Assembly: GCF_001428045.1 (NCBI RefSeq) | Contig: NZ_LMSD01000002.1 | Span: 812-64,811, forward strand | Direction of reading: 5' to 3' | Source: Paenibacillus sp. Soil750 | GTDB lineage: Bacteria > Bacillota > Bacilli > Paenibacillales > NBRC-103111 | DNA length: 64,000 bases | Part shown: positions 7,649 through 15,924 of the stretch, piece after piece | How the letters are laid out: each line of letters begins with the position of its first letter | Numbering within the stretch: position 1 is the first letter of the stretch | The notes under the pieces: generated by a model | Database searches by the model: none | What the model was told of the DNA's origin: nothing | What the model saw: the letters and a program-made list of their open reading frames with translations, nothing else | Translations under genes and position numbers: made by a program

Positions 7649-9331
7649 TTACTTAACTGTAGCCCATTTCAATTCCCACTCTTGACCAAATGATGGAAGA
7701 ATCAAACCAGAAATGGATGCTTTTTTCAGATACGCACGAGTACGGAAGTACAATGGAGCTACACCTTGATCATCCATAAGGATTTTCTCAGCTTCAACCA
7801 AAGCTTTAGCACGTTTCGTAGTATCTGTTTCTGTTTGAGCGGACTTCACAAGTTTATCGTACTCTGGGTTGCTGTAGTCACCTTCATCAAACTCGCCGCC
7901 AGTTACCCACATATCCAAGAACGTCATTGGATCGTTGTAATCCGCGCCCCATAGGGAAAGAACGATATCGAAATCTTTTTTGGAGGAAAGCTCGATACGC
8001 AATGCATGAGGAACTGGGTTCGCTTCAGCTACGTAACCAAGGTTTTGTTTCCATTGTGCAAGGATGAACTCAAGTGATTTTTTCGCAGTTTCTGTATCAT
8101 CCGCGTTCACTTTCATTTTTGGAAGTGCTGTTAGACCAAGCTCTTTCAAACCTTCAGCTAGCAAAGTTTTCGCTTTAGCAGCATCGAACTTCGGTTGAGT
8201 TTCGCCAGCTGTTTTACGGAATTCACCGCCAGCACCGTCAGAAGTACCACCTGGTACAAGACCAGTGGAAGCAACGGAACCGTTAGCAAGAACTGTATCT
8301 ACATAAGCTTGACGATCGATTGCCATACCAAGCGCTTGACGAATTTTTTTGTTCGCAAGAGCTGGTTGTTTCTTCACTTGGTACATCAAGTAGGAGTTCG
8401 TCAACTCTGGTTTAGGCAGGTTGTCCGGTTTACCTTTGTACAAAGTAAGTTGATCACGATTGATTTCAGTCAAATCAGCCGCATCTGTTTCATATAGGTT
8501 AAGGCCTGTATTTGTGTCTTTAACGATATTGACTGTTGCTTTTGTTAACTTCACATTTGCAGCATCCCAATATTTTTCATTTTTAACAAGCTCAAGTGTT
8601 TGGCCATGATCCCATTTACTCAAAATGAATGGACCTGCACCGATTACTTTGTCAGCTTCTGCGCCATATTTGTCGCCAGCTTTCGTTACGAAATCTTCGC
8701 GTTGTGGCAAGAAAGTTCCGAATGCAAGCATTTGTGTAAAGAATGCAACCGGTTTTTCAAGTGTGATTTCTAGTTGTTTGTCGCCAAGAACTTTAACTCC
8801 TAGAGCGTCTTGCGCTTTTTTCACTTCTTCAGGAGTTTTAGCTTTAGTAACAGCTTCTCCACCTTTAATCCATGCTACTACAAAGCTATATTGCCCTTTT
8901 GTAGCTGGATCCAATGTACGTTTGAAGGAATAAGCAAAATCTTGTGCTTTAACCGGTGTACCATCTGACCAGTTCGCATTGTCACGAATGTCGATTGTGT
9001 AAGTTAGACCATCTGCAGAAATTTTAGGGAAATCTTTTGCAAGACCTGGAGTTGCTTTACCGTCTTTATCTGTACGGTATAGACCTTCGTTAAATGCGCT
9101 AATAAATGTAAAAGCAGCATTCGCTGTAGCTTTGGAGCTATCCATAACAGGAGGCTCTGCCGAGAAATTGATTTTAATTTCTTGAGGTTTGTTGGAAGCT
9201 GGTGCTGTTGTACCTTTTGTACCATCTGTTGGTGATACCGCTGGTGTTTCCTCACTTTTTCCACAACCAACTGCTACGCTACCCATAAGCGTTAATGCTA
9301 CTGCTGTAGTAACCCACTTTGTCGCTTTCAT
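7649..9331 (-). CDS. oppA: Oligopeptide-binding lipoprotein OppA
   Basis: Extracellular solute-binding lipoprotein (SBP_bac_5, family 5) that captures oligopeptides for OppBCDF. I start it at ATG 9331, 560 aa, because AGGAGGAGTTT sits just before it; an upstream in-frame ATG at 9367 has no such site. Residues 1-23 form a signal peptide ending in the lipobox VAVGC, followed by a Ser/Thr/Pro linker. The domain shows YTIDIRDNANWSDGTPVKAQ and the usual family tail. It is the first gene of the operon. In Firmicutes such systems also import signalling peptides, but the substrate cannot be read from the sequence. Confidence 0.94.
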   Translation of the reverse strand: MKATKWVTTAVALTLMGSVAVGCGKSEETPAVSPTDGTKGTTAPASNKPQEIKINFSAEPPVMDSSKATANAAFTFISAFNEGLYRTDKDGKATPGLAKDFPKISADGLTYTIDIRDNANWSDGTPVKAQDFAYSFKRTLDPATKGQYSFVVAWIKGGEAVTKAKTPEEVKKAQDALGVKVLGDKQLEITLEKPVAFFTQMLAFGTFLPQREDFVTKAGDKYGAEADKVIGAGPFILSKWDHGQTLELVKNEKYWDAANVKLTKATVNIVKDTNTGLNLYETDAADLTEINRDQLTLYKGKPDNLPKPELTNSYLMYQVKKQPALANKKIRQALGMAIDRQAYVDTVLANGSVASTGLVPGGTSDGAGGEFRKTAGETQPKFDAAKAKTLLAEGLKELGLTALPKMKVNADDTETAKKSLEFILAQWKQNLGYVAEANPVPHALRIELSSKKDFDIVLSLWGADYNDPMTFLDMWVTGGEFDEGDYSNPEYDKLVKSAQTETDTTKRAKALVEAEKILMDDQGVAPLYFRTRAYLKKASISGLILPSFGQEWELKWATVK

Positions 9332-9469
9332 ATAAACTCCTCCTTTAAAATATGTATGTCTAGACATCTATGGTTAGGTGATTTGTCAGCTTTTCTAACA
9401 TTAGCATTACACCTTTAACCCGGAGAACAATGAAACCGCTTCTTTAATGTTATATTATATCCCTCGAAC

Positions 9470-9493
9470 CTCTGGTAAAAAAATTTACTAGAG
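9470..9493. promoter_or_regulatory. Palindrome downstream of the oppA promoter (candidate operator 1)
   Basis: CTCT-g-GTAAA-AAAA-TTTAC-t-AGAG: a perfect GTAAA/TTTAC dyad (9475-9488) extended by CTCT/AGAG. The 18-mer at 9472-9489 recurs exactly at 9560-9577. It lies about 10 bp past the inferred start of transcription. Confidence 0.55.
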
Positions 9494-9505
9494 TCTACGC
9501 AAGGA

Positions 9506-9533
9506 ATTATAACATAAACGATGAGTTTGTCCA
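9506..9533 (-). promoter_or_regulatory. Predicted oppA promoter
   Basis: On the minus strand TGGACA (9528-9533), a 16-bp spacer and a perfect TATAAT (9506-9511). It gives a leader of about 165 nt before the oppA ATG. The gap 9368-9720 holds only this promoter region and A/T-rich sequence; I see no gene or known riboswitch in it. Confidence 0.6.
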
Positions 9534-9559
9534 CAATTAATTTACCTCTGTCTAAATAA

Positions 9560-9577
9560 CTGGTAAAAAAATTTACT
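9560..9577. promoter_or_regulatory. Palindrome upstream of the oppA promoter (candidate operator 2)
   Basis: Exact second copy of the 18-mer CTGGTAAAAAAATTTACT, dyad GTAAA-N4-TTTAC at 9563-9576, 88 bp from the first copy and about 30 bp upstream of the -35 box. Confidence 0.55.
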
Positions 9578-9720
9578 CTCACGGTTTTTAATTATACAAC
9601 CAACGGTTAATAAAATCTAGACGATTTTGTTTGTTATTTTCTACAAATCTCAAATAAATATTACAAAGATCCGTTTAATTAATGCCCATAATATCCAAAA
9701 TCAGGGAAACGCAAAGAGAT

Positions 9721-10122
9721 TCATGTTGAAAAAAGGTAGTTTTTACCTATATGAACGAAAAATAACAGAATATATAATGCCGATAAGCCTACAAAGCTAA
9801 GACGCCATACCAGCCTGCCTACTTTGATTAAATTAGTTTCCCCTTTCAAATGATTTTGATAACCCCCTATAATACCAAATGCAATTAATAAGATTAGGAC
9901 AATTAACCAAAAACCAAATTGGGTATGAAAAAGTTTGTTCCACATCAAGGATACGGATCCTAGCAGAAACAAAGTTGTGATATCCATAGTAAACCTCGTG
10001 GTCATCTTCTTATCCTTCAGAAATAGAAAGATTAGAAACCATACTAAAACAAACGTGATAAATGGCGCTACAGCCAACATGGCATATAAGGTAGATAATA
10101 GACTAACGAAACTATTCAACAA
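9721..10122 (-). CDS. DUF3397 family membrane protein (YllA-like)
   Basis: A 133-aa protein with four hydrophobic segments (about 13-35, 45-60, 70-86 and 108-127) and short charged loops, matching DUF3397 proteins such as B. subtilis YllA, which lies next to bshC there. Function unknown. The start is TTG at 10122, 7 nt after GAGGTG; the next codon is also TTG. It follows the PanE-like gene by 13 bp, so the two are probably cotranscribed. Confidence 0.75.
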   Translation of the reverse strand: MLNSFVSLLSTLYAMLAVAPFITFVLVWFLIFLFLKDKKMTTRFTMDITTLFLLGSVSLMWNKLFHTQFGFWLIVLILLIAFGIIGGYQNHLKGETNLIKVGRLVWRLSFVGLSALYILLFFVHIGKNYLFST

Positions 10123-10135
10123 AAAGTTTCACCTC

Positions 10136-11089
10136 TTAATTTTCTATCGCTTTAATCATTCTATACACCATGCTATTTGCAGGTAGATCGAGGCCCATTT
10201 CATTGCCCATCTTCACTAAACTGCCATTTAAATAGTCAATTTCCGTATGACGCGAAGCCTCAATATCTTGCAACATAGAGGAATGATTCGTTTTTGTCGC
10301 TTCGCAAACAGCCTGAACGGTATCCCATAAGTCAACCGGAAGTTCAATTCCTTTGGCAGCAGCCAATCGAAGCACTTCTTGATAAAGATCTTGCATAATT
10401 GAAAGGGTCCATACCGAACGTAGCAATTCACCATTTTGAACACGTAGAATGGCTGTGAGTGGGTTGATGACCGCATTGATGACTAATTTAGTCCAGATTC
10501 TAACTTCCATATTTTTCGACAATTCCGCACGAAATCCTGCTAACTCCAGCAACTGCACAATGAAAATATGTTGATGATTTGTGACAGCAAGATTATTCGA
10601 TTCTAACTCCCCCACATATGTGATTCCATGCCCTGTATGTTTAACGGATGTAGGCCCAATTCGCTTAGCCCCTTCTGTTGTAATGGCAAATAATAGCTTG
10701 TCCCACCCGATGGCTTGGCCTAATTTCACTTCATGACCAACACCATTCTGAAAGCATATCAAGTGGGTGTGACATGTCATATTGTTTTGTATATAAGTGA
10801 TAAGTTCTGGTGATATTGCCGTCTGTTTCACCATAAGGAAGATATAATCGACTTCCCGCGCAACTGCGGCCACATTTCCACTAATCTCCTCAGAATAGCT
10901 TTGAAATACAATCGACTTCGCAAGCTTCGTCTCTAGTGACCCTGTCCCAACGAGTTGGATGCCGTGCTCCTCTAATTCTCTAGCTTGTCCTTCAGATCTT
11001 GTTACTATTGTTAATTGCGAACAATTCGGGGCAAGCTTAGCAGCAAAAAGAAGGCCAAGAGAGCCAGCACCGATGATCATGATATGCAT
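10136..11089 (-). CDS. 2-dehydropantoate 2-reductase family protein (PanE/ApbA)
   Basis: NADPH-dependent reductase fold that makes pantoate for coenzyme A, or acts on a related keto acid. I start at ATG 11089 (317 aa), after AAAGGTGG; the longer frame adds 17 unlikely residues. The N-terminus MHIMIIGAGSLGLLFAAKL is the Rossmann GxGxxG motif. The C-terminal half has KLVINAVINPLTAIL with the conserved Lys and Asn, and SMLQDIEASRHTEIDYLNG. Many Firmicutes carry several PanE-like paralogues (e.g. YlbQ next to yllA/bshC), so I give no symbol. Confidence 0.88.
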   Translation of the reverse strand: MHIMIIGAGSLGLLFAAKLAPNCSQLTIVTRSEGQARELEEHGIQLVGTGSLETKLAKSIVFQSYSEEISGNVAAVAREVDYIFLMVKQTAISPELITYIQNNMTCHTHLICFQNGVGHEVKLGQAIGWDKLLFAITTEGAKRIGPTSVKHTGHGITYVGELESNNLAVTNHQHIFIVQLLELAGFRAELSKNMEVRIWTKLVINAVINPLTAILRVQNGELLRSVWTLSIMQDLYQEVLRLAAAKGIELPVDLWDTVQAVCEATKTNHSSMLQDIEASRHTEIDYLNGSLVKMGNEMGLDLPANSMVYRMIKAIEN

Positions 11090-11119
11090 GCAATAACCAC
11101 CTTTATTCATGTATCCACT

Positions 11120-11147
11120 ATTATACAGCAAAAAAGCCACAGACCAA
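11120..11147 (-). promoter_or_regulatory. Promoter of the panE-like gene
   Basis: TTGGTC (11142-11147), 16 bp, TATAAT (11120-11125) on the minus strand, 31 bp before the ATG. It is embedded in the rsfA terminator hairpin. Confidence 0.5.
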
Positions 11148-11171
11148 GGCTCCCCTTGATTTGCAGCTTTT
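11130..11171 (-). terminator. Terminator of rsfA
   Basis: Stem built from AAAGC...GCTTT and CAAGG...CCTTG with loop GGAG, followed by TTTTTT on the minus strand, 21 bp after the rsfA stop. Confidence 0.7.
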
Positions 11172-11191
11172 CATTTTAAGTCATCTAAAGA

Positions 11192-11845
11192 TTATTCGAC
11201 TCTTTCCAAATTACCATTTGCATCCATTTTGAAACGCGGCTTCTCTTCTTCCTCTTCCTCTACAAGGAAGGCCATTTTTCTGGCACGGTCCATGATTTGA
11301 ATAAGCGCTTTATAATCATCATTCACGACGCGATAATCGGTTTCAACTTCATTCACTTGTTTATTCAGCTTATTATTTTCTCTGCCAAGTCTATCGAGTT
11401 CGTCCTCTTTGTCCTGCAGTTCTTTTTCCAACGTTTTAATATGACGATTCATATCCTGATAGGTACTGCGCCATTGCCGTAAGAAACGAATGACTGCATC
11501 GATAGATAGCGTTTCTTCAGTAAATACTTCATTCTTGCCAGTAGATACATCAGGACTATCCAGTAAACCAATGGAAGAAGATCCGGAAATTGAAACAGGT
11601 GCATGCTTTTTCAGCTGTGTCCGTTTCTGACGCTGTGCTTTCGCAATTTGAATGGCTGCTTCATATTTCTTCCGTACAAAGCTGTTCCAGCGAAATCCAC
11701 ACGCTGCCGCGGTTCGTCCAATGCGCTCCCCAACTTCTTCAAACGCAGATAATTGTGTACTTCCTTCTCGGATATGACGCAATGTCAACTCCGCTAAAAT
11801 TAAGTCGTCTTCATCGCTCCAAGCATCTTGTCTAATTGCCGACAT
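11192..11845 (-). CDS. rsfA: RsfA-family transcriptional regulator
   Basis: A 217-aa regulator related to B. subtilis RsfA, which tunes sigma-F-dependent genes in the prespore. The first 60 residues hold a Myb/SANT-like DNA-binding segment: WSDEDDLILAELTLRHIREG, then GRTAAACGFRWNSFVRKKY. Residues 115-190 are a predicted coiled coil (LEKELQDKEDELDRLGREN), probably for dimerisation. The tail KPRFKMDANGNLERVE is typical of the family. Single gene with its own terminator. Its position after bshC and a panE-like gene matches the Bacillus neighbourhood. Confidence 0.85.
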   Translation of the reverse strand: MSAIRQDAWSDEDDLILAELTLRHIREGSTQLSAFEEVGERIGRTAAACGFRWNSFVRKKYEAAIQIAKAQRQKRTQLKKHAPVSISGSSSIGLLDSPDVSTGKNEVFTEETLSIDAVIRFLRQWRSTYQDMNRHIKTLEKELQDKEDELDRLGRENNKLNKQVNEVETDYRVVNDDYKALIQIMDRARKMAFLVEEEEEEKPRFKMDANGNLERVE

Positions 11846-12157
11846 AAGGCCAAACCTCCTAACAAATTATAGGGATCTTTGGTCGGAGAGCAAAGTCTCT
11901 CCTTTTCGGGAGCTTCGATTCCTGATCAAATTCTCTCCTACCTGCGGATACATCATAAAGAAGAATCAATTAGTCAGACAGGTATCAATTGATTCGTTGC
12001 CATTATTACTATTTCTATGCCCGTACTAGAGTTCATAGAATCTATTTGATACTAAATGGTATTGCCAAATTTTTTGACCCTCATACATGGGATTCGTATA
12101 AAAAGACATACTACGTCTATATGATGAAATGTTTTCAATTTCGTCACCGTTTGACGG
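11846..12157. other. Intergenic region between rsfA and the DUF2626 gene
   Basis: About 310 bp without a supported gene. It holds the rsfA ribosome-binding site (AGGAGG at 11856-11861 read from the minus strand), a perfect hairpin GGAGAG-CAAAGT-CTCTCC at 11885-11902 in the rsfA leader, and otherwise A/T-rich sequence. No T-box or riboswitch core is recognisable. Confidence 0.5.
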
Positions 12158-12186
12158 TTTACACCACTTGGATCAAACGGTATAAT
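12146..12186 (+). promoter_or_regulatory. Promoter with 9-bp inverted repeat upstream of the DUF2626 gene
   Basis: TTTACA (12158-12163), 17 bp, TATAAT (12181-12186) is a strong sigma-A promoter. ACCGTTTGA (12146-12154) and TCAAACGGT (12173-12181) form a perfect inverted repeat with 27 bp centre-to-centre spacing that brackets the -35 box and touches the -10 box, an operator-like layout. Confidence 0.65.
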
Positions 12187-12234
12187 GTGTTGTAGTTATT
12201 GTGCAACGTGGTACGAGAGGGGGATGTAACGAGA

Positions 12235-12465
12235 ATGGATCGCATGTTTCGGGTTCTAGGTTTTTGGACACTTGTTATCGCACTAATGAGCTTAGCTGGC
12301 GATATGATACCTATGTCTCTGATTTTCTTTTTTCAAACTGCCGTATTCGTCATTCTAGGCTATATGCGCTTGTCAGAACGTACTTACATATTGCTGTTCT
12401 GGGGATACATGATTATCTCCTTCAGCGGATTTACGTATTGGTCATTTTTCAAAATGTCCGTCTAA
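12235..12465 (+). CDS. DUF2626 family small membrane protein
   Basis: A 76-aa protein of unknown function found in many bacilli (B. subtilis YqgY-type). Start at ATG 12235, 12 nt after GAGGGGG, giving the family N-terminus MDRMFRVLGFWTLVIALM; the upstream in-frame codons are not part of the family. Three hydrophobic helices are visible (about 6-22, 26-42 and 48-68), leaving almost no soluble part. It stands alone on the plus strand behind a strong promoter and ends at a bidirectional terminator. Confidence 0.8.
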   Translation: MDRMFRVLGFWTLVIALMSLAGDMIPMSLIFFFQTAVFVILGYMRLSERTYILLFWGYMIISFSGFTYWSFFKMSV

Positions 12466-12480
12466 CGCAGATAACGAGCA

Positions 12481-12516
12481 AAAAGGTGAATCGGCAATTA
12501 TGCCGGTTCACCTTTT
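12481..12516. terminator. Bidirectional terminator
   Basis: AAAAGGTGAATCGGCA and its partner TGCCGGTTCACCTTTT form a near-perfect hairpin with ATTA loop, with a T run on the plus side and an A run (T on the minus strand) on the other. It serves the DUF2626 gene and overlaps the end of the minus-strand methyltransferase. Confidence 0.88.
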
Positions 12517-13628
12517 TTAATGGCAATAAACACTTTAAACAATTCACTCATTCCATCGCTTAACAATAATTGTCGGATCGAACGATTTCTTTTGGACACA
12601 TCACTAAATGGATTGGGATCGAAATGATTTTGCAGTTTTTCCAAAATACCCTGCTCAACTAAGAACTGACGCTGTGTCTGAAACACATAGGGCTCAAACC
12701 CTGCGGAAACCGCAGCCTTTTGACATAAGCTAAAATTAACATGTGCCGTGATGTCCTGTTCACCTGGGTCGATAAAAGGATTATCGTGCGCTTCGTGCTT
12801 ACGATAGCACATTAATGTCCCTTGATGCCGATGTGAGGCGTACAGCTCCTCCTCCACATCACCATAATCAATTGCCATAACGCACCCGCTTAGCATCCGT
12901 CCCGAAAGACGAACATACCAATCTACTGCCTCAAGATTCAATTCACTAATCTGACCATCTTGCCATTGAACTTCTAGTGCAGTTAGATAGTCTAATATGC
13001 GTCCAGACCCAAGAGGTAACCAGATCTCTTGCAAATAAGGCGCTTGCTCCTGCCAGATCACAAACGATTCACGAAATGCCCCATCTTTGTATTGTAGGCG
13101 GTGAATCGGGAAGGCATCCAGCAACTCATTGGCCAATACATACACATGATCGCTTGGAGGCTCACTTAACCAAGCTGTTTCATCCACGAAACGAATTCGA
13201 TCCACATGTTCAACAAGCCTTTCTTGTTGCAATTGGCGGTGATAGGCACTCGATTCAATTAGCGTATACGTTAATCGTTCATATAGATCGGGTGCAGCAA
13301 GCCTCATTTCATCAAGCAACTGGCGTGCCATTCGCCCATTGCCTCCCCCCCATTCAACAATTTCAAGATGAGGAGGCAGATTGGATTGCGTTCGTAGATG
13401 GTTATAAATGAAAGAAGCAACCATTTCACCCATTACGGTTCCTATGGAAGAGCTGGTATAGAAATCTCCTTGTTTACCTATTTTTATTTGATCCTTTCGG
13501 TAATAACCGACTGTATCGTGGTATAAGCATATCTCCATATAGTCTCGAAAGGATATTCTTTGATCTAGTGTCGAGCAAATATGTTCCTTCAGTGCAGCGG
13601 CAACGCTAGTAGGCTCTAGTTGATTCAC
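12498..13628 (-). CDS. MidA/NDUFAF7-type SAM-dependent methyltransferase
   Basis: A 376-aa member of the COG1565 family, whose eukaryotic relative NDUFAF7 methylates an arginine in respiratory complex I; the bacterial substrate is unknown. The N-terminal part contains FRDYMEICLYHDTVGYY and GDFYTSSSIGTVMGEM, both family hallmarks. The SAM motif is EIVEWGGGNGRMARQLL, where the usual GPG or GAG reads GGG. Later come LANELLDAFPIHRL and VMAIDYGDVEEELY. The start is GTG at 13628, 10 nt after GGGGG. The stop lies inside a bidirectional terminator. Monocistronic. Confidence 0.88.
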   Translation of the reverse strand: MNQLEPTSVAAALKEHICSTLDQRISFRDYMEICLYHDTVGYYRKDQIKIGKQGDFYTSSSIGTVMGEMVASFIYNHLRTQSNLPPHLEIVEWGGGNGRMARQLLDEMRLAAPDLYERLTYTLIESSAYHRQLQQERLVEHVDRIRFVDETAWLSEPPSDHVYVLANELLDAFPIHRLQYKDGAFRESFVIWQEQAPYLQEIWLPLGSGRILDYLTALEVQWQDGQISELNLEAVDWYVRLSGRMLSGCVMAIDYGDVEEELYASHRHQGTLMCYRKHEAHDNPFIDPGEQDITAHVNFSLCQKAAVSAGFEPYVFQTQRQFLVEQGILEKLQNHFDPNPFSDVSKRNRSIRQLLLSDGMSELFKVFIAIKKGEPA

Positions 13629-13718
13629 GATTGTAAAACCCCCAGTTCTTTACTTACAGACAAATGAGTAGGAAACCCTTATAATGATAAAGGATTATGG
13701 AAGGAGAGACAGCCCAGC

Positions 13719-14687
13719 ATGACAAAAAAGTGGATTACCCTAACAGCGATAACGGCAATTGGCCTAGTCTCGTTGACCGCTTGCACAGACAATACGCAAG
13801 TCAAAGAAGCATTTCAACAATCTGTAAACAAACAATCGGAATTGAAATCTTATACGTTCGATGGAAGCACGACTCTCGCAATCAGTGATGGTTTAATGAA
13901 ATCAGCAAATCCTCTTACCAACGGGTTGTTATCTTTGATCAGAGAGAGCACGATTACGTGGAAGGGTATTAGCCAAGCAGACCCGCTCCAATATCAGTCA
14001 GACTTACGTATAACACCTAAGGGATCTACTTCCCCCGTCGATATACCAATTCTCATTAAAGATAGCAAATTGTATTTTAATATGCCAGCCTTAAATAAGA
14101 CAGCTGATGAGTTCTATGCAATAGATTTACAAAAAATGAGCAGCACAACGGCTAGTCCTTTAACGGCTGACACATTGAAAAATACACCTCAAGTTTCCAC
14201 CGCTCTTACGAAATTGATTTTCGAAGGATTGGATGCGAAGTGGTTTAAGCAAGCCAAAGATCCTGTTAAGCTAACTGACGGGTCCACAGCTAAATCGATT
14301 CAAGTTGATCTGACTACCAAAAATGTAAAAGAAATAAATACGCAATTTCAAGCCAAATTACCAGAGTTCATTGGTACCTTACAAACAAATGGTTTACTAA
14401 CAGCCGATAAAGCTGAAGCACTCAAGAAAAATGGGATGGTTTCTATAGCGCTGAAAGCACCAAGCAGCATGAAGATCGCGATAGATGATCAAGGCTTTAT
14501 TCGTGATCAGACACTCGATATCACGTTCTCAGTAACGCTAGATGGCAAAGTCCTCGACAATCACATTACACTCCATCAAACCACTGATGCGATTAATCAA
14601 GGCACACCTCTGACAAAGGAAATTCCTGCTAAAGTGAAGAGTTTTGATGATATTCTCAAACTCTTAACACCAGCCGCCAAAAAATAG
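13719..14687 (+). CDS. DUF6612-like lipoprotein
   Basis: A 322-aa exported lipoprotein. The signal peptide (1-21) ends in the lipobox SLTAC, with the lipidated Cys at 22 followed by TDNTQVKEAFQQSVNKQSELKSYTFDGS. That opening, a 'k...s..m.S....s' helix leading into beta-strands, resembles the DUF6612/LppX-LolA-like lipoproteins of bacilli, which are thought to bind lipids or envelope components. No enzyme motif is visible. ATG follows GGAAGGAGAG. It has its own terminator and shares the plus strand with the next envelope gene. Confidence 0.72.
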   Translation: MTKKWITLTAITAIGLVSLTACTDNTQVKEAFQQSVNKQSELKSYTFDGSTTLAISDGLMKSANPLTNGLLSLIRESTITWKGISQADPLQYQSDLRITPKGSTSPVDIPILIKDSKLYFNMPALNKTADEFYAIDLQKMSSTTASPLTADTLKNTPQVSTALTKLIFEGLDAKWFKQAKDPVKLTDGSTAKSIQVDLTTKNVKEINTQFQAKLPEFIGTLQTNGLLTADKAEALKKNGMVSIALKAPSSMKIAIDDQGFIRDQTLDITFSVTLDGKVLDNHITLHQTTDAINQGTPLTKEIPAKVKSFDDILKLLTPAAKK

Positions 14688-14697
14688 GAATAAGGTT

Positions 14698-14733
14698 AAA
14701 TACTTACCTTTCCCCAAAGGTAAGTATTTTTTT
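14698..14733 (+). terminator. Terminator of the DUF6612-like lipoprotein gene
   Basis: Perfect hairpin AAATACTTACCTTT-cccc-AAAGGTAAGTATTT followed by a T run. Confidence 0.92.
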
Positions 14734-14787
14734 GTGCTTCATTTAATAGAAATATGATAATCTATTCATAGGGGGAGAATACCATCA

Positions 14788-15885
14788 ATGAATTCAAAAA
14801 AACTCACAGCCTTGCTGTTGTCCATTGTTTTGCTCATACAAATCACATTGCCTTCTGGAGGCGCTTTGGCCGAAGAAACGACATCATCTCAAGATGAAGC
14901 TAAGGAACTGCTCCAGAAAGGGCTCACCATTTTCGAAATCGATAAAGAGGTTGCTCGTCTTAACGAGCAGGATGCCAAAATTGGTGAGCAAATTAAACAG
15001 AATGAACAAGATATCGTAAAGCAAAGCGGTAATGTGGATGCAACTCGCAAGCATGCAGGCAAAGTGCTACGAGCGTATTATACAGGAGATCGAGACTCGA
15101 TCTGGATGCTTCTTTTCGCGGCAAACTCCTTTACTGACGTCTTGCGCATGTTCGAATACTTACAGATGATCATCACGAATGACCATCGCTCACTAGCCCA
15201 ATTCACGGATTCCTTTCAGAAGCTCACTAAGTTACAAACGGAATTAGCGAATTCTCGAACTGAGCTTCAGAATACCAAAACTAAATTCCTTGAGCAGCGC
15301 GAGCGGCTTGTCAAGCTTCAAGAAGAGCTGGACAAACAGCTGGCTGTCAGTGCACAAGCTCAGGTTATTGCAACCCAGATAAAGAGTTTAAATGATCAAT
15401 GGAAGCAAGAAGGCTTGCCTTTGGCCAGAGATTATCTGGACAATTTATCTTTGGCTTTCCGCGAACTGCCACAATTTCTAATGTCAGACAGTAAATATAT
15501 TAGCATTACATCCACAACACCAGTTGTCAATCTGACGGACACAGATTTCAATACGTATCTTCACTCGAAGAGCGAGCTTCTGAAGACGTTGAATTTTGAA
15601 TTCAAAGATGGAGCCATGGTCGCAACTGGCAAAAAAGGCGAGTTGCAGATATCCATACAAGGGAACTTCGTCCTTCTTACGAACGCAGAGAACTTGAATG
15701 AAGTCCGCTTTGTTGTTGATAATCTTGAATTTAACAGCTTCAAGCTGCCAGACACGACCATCGCAGACTTTACGAAGGAATTTTCATTAGGTTTTGTACC
15801 GAAAAAAGTAGTAAGCTATCTCGATGTGATCAGTGTAGAAACCAAAAAAGGCGTGGCAGTTGTGAAACTCAAATTATCTCTGTAA
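14788..15885 (+). CDS. Secreted coiled-coil protein with CwlO/PcsB-like N-terminal domain and no hydrolase domain
   Basis: A 365-aa protein with a signal peptide (about 1-28, ending GGALA/EE). Residues 35-205 form a long coiled coil interrupted by GKVLRAYYTGDRDSIWMLLF and SFTDVLRMFEYLQMI, which is the pattern of the PcsB/CwlO coiled-coil domain that holds cell-wall hydrolases at FtsEX. The NlpC/P60 or M23 catalytic domain normally found after it is absent. Instead residues 215-365 are a beta-rich domain I do not recognise. ATG follows GGGGGAG by 10 nt. A regulatory or scaffold role at the wall is inference. Confidence 0.6.
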   Translation: MNSKKLTALLLSIVLLIQITLPSGGALAEETTSSQDEAKELLQKGLTIFEIDKEVARLNEQDAKIGEQIKQNEQDIVKQSGNVDATRKHAGKVLRAYYTGDRDSIWMLLFAANSFTDVLRMFEYLQMIITNDHRSLAQFTDSFQKLTKLQTELANSRTELQNTKTKFLEQRERLVKLQEELDKQLAVSAQAQVIATQIKSLNDQWKQEGLPLARDYLDNLSLAFRELPQFLMSDSKYISITSTTPVVNLTDTDFNTYLHSKSELLKTLNFEFKDGAMVATGKKGELQISIQGNFVLLTNAENLNEVRFVVDNLEFNSFKLPDTTIADFTKEFSLGFVPKKVVSYLDVISVETKKGVAVVKLKLSL

Positions 15886-15924
15886 ACTAGTAGGGATAAT
15901 GAACGCAAAGTGAGGACAACAACC

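Noticed and set aside
11846-12145. T-box or attenuator in the gap between rsfA and the DUF2626 gene
   Set aside because: No T-box sequence (TGGN near GGGTGG) or antiterminator pair, and no amino-acid gene downstream.
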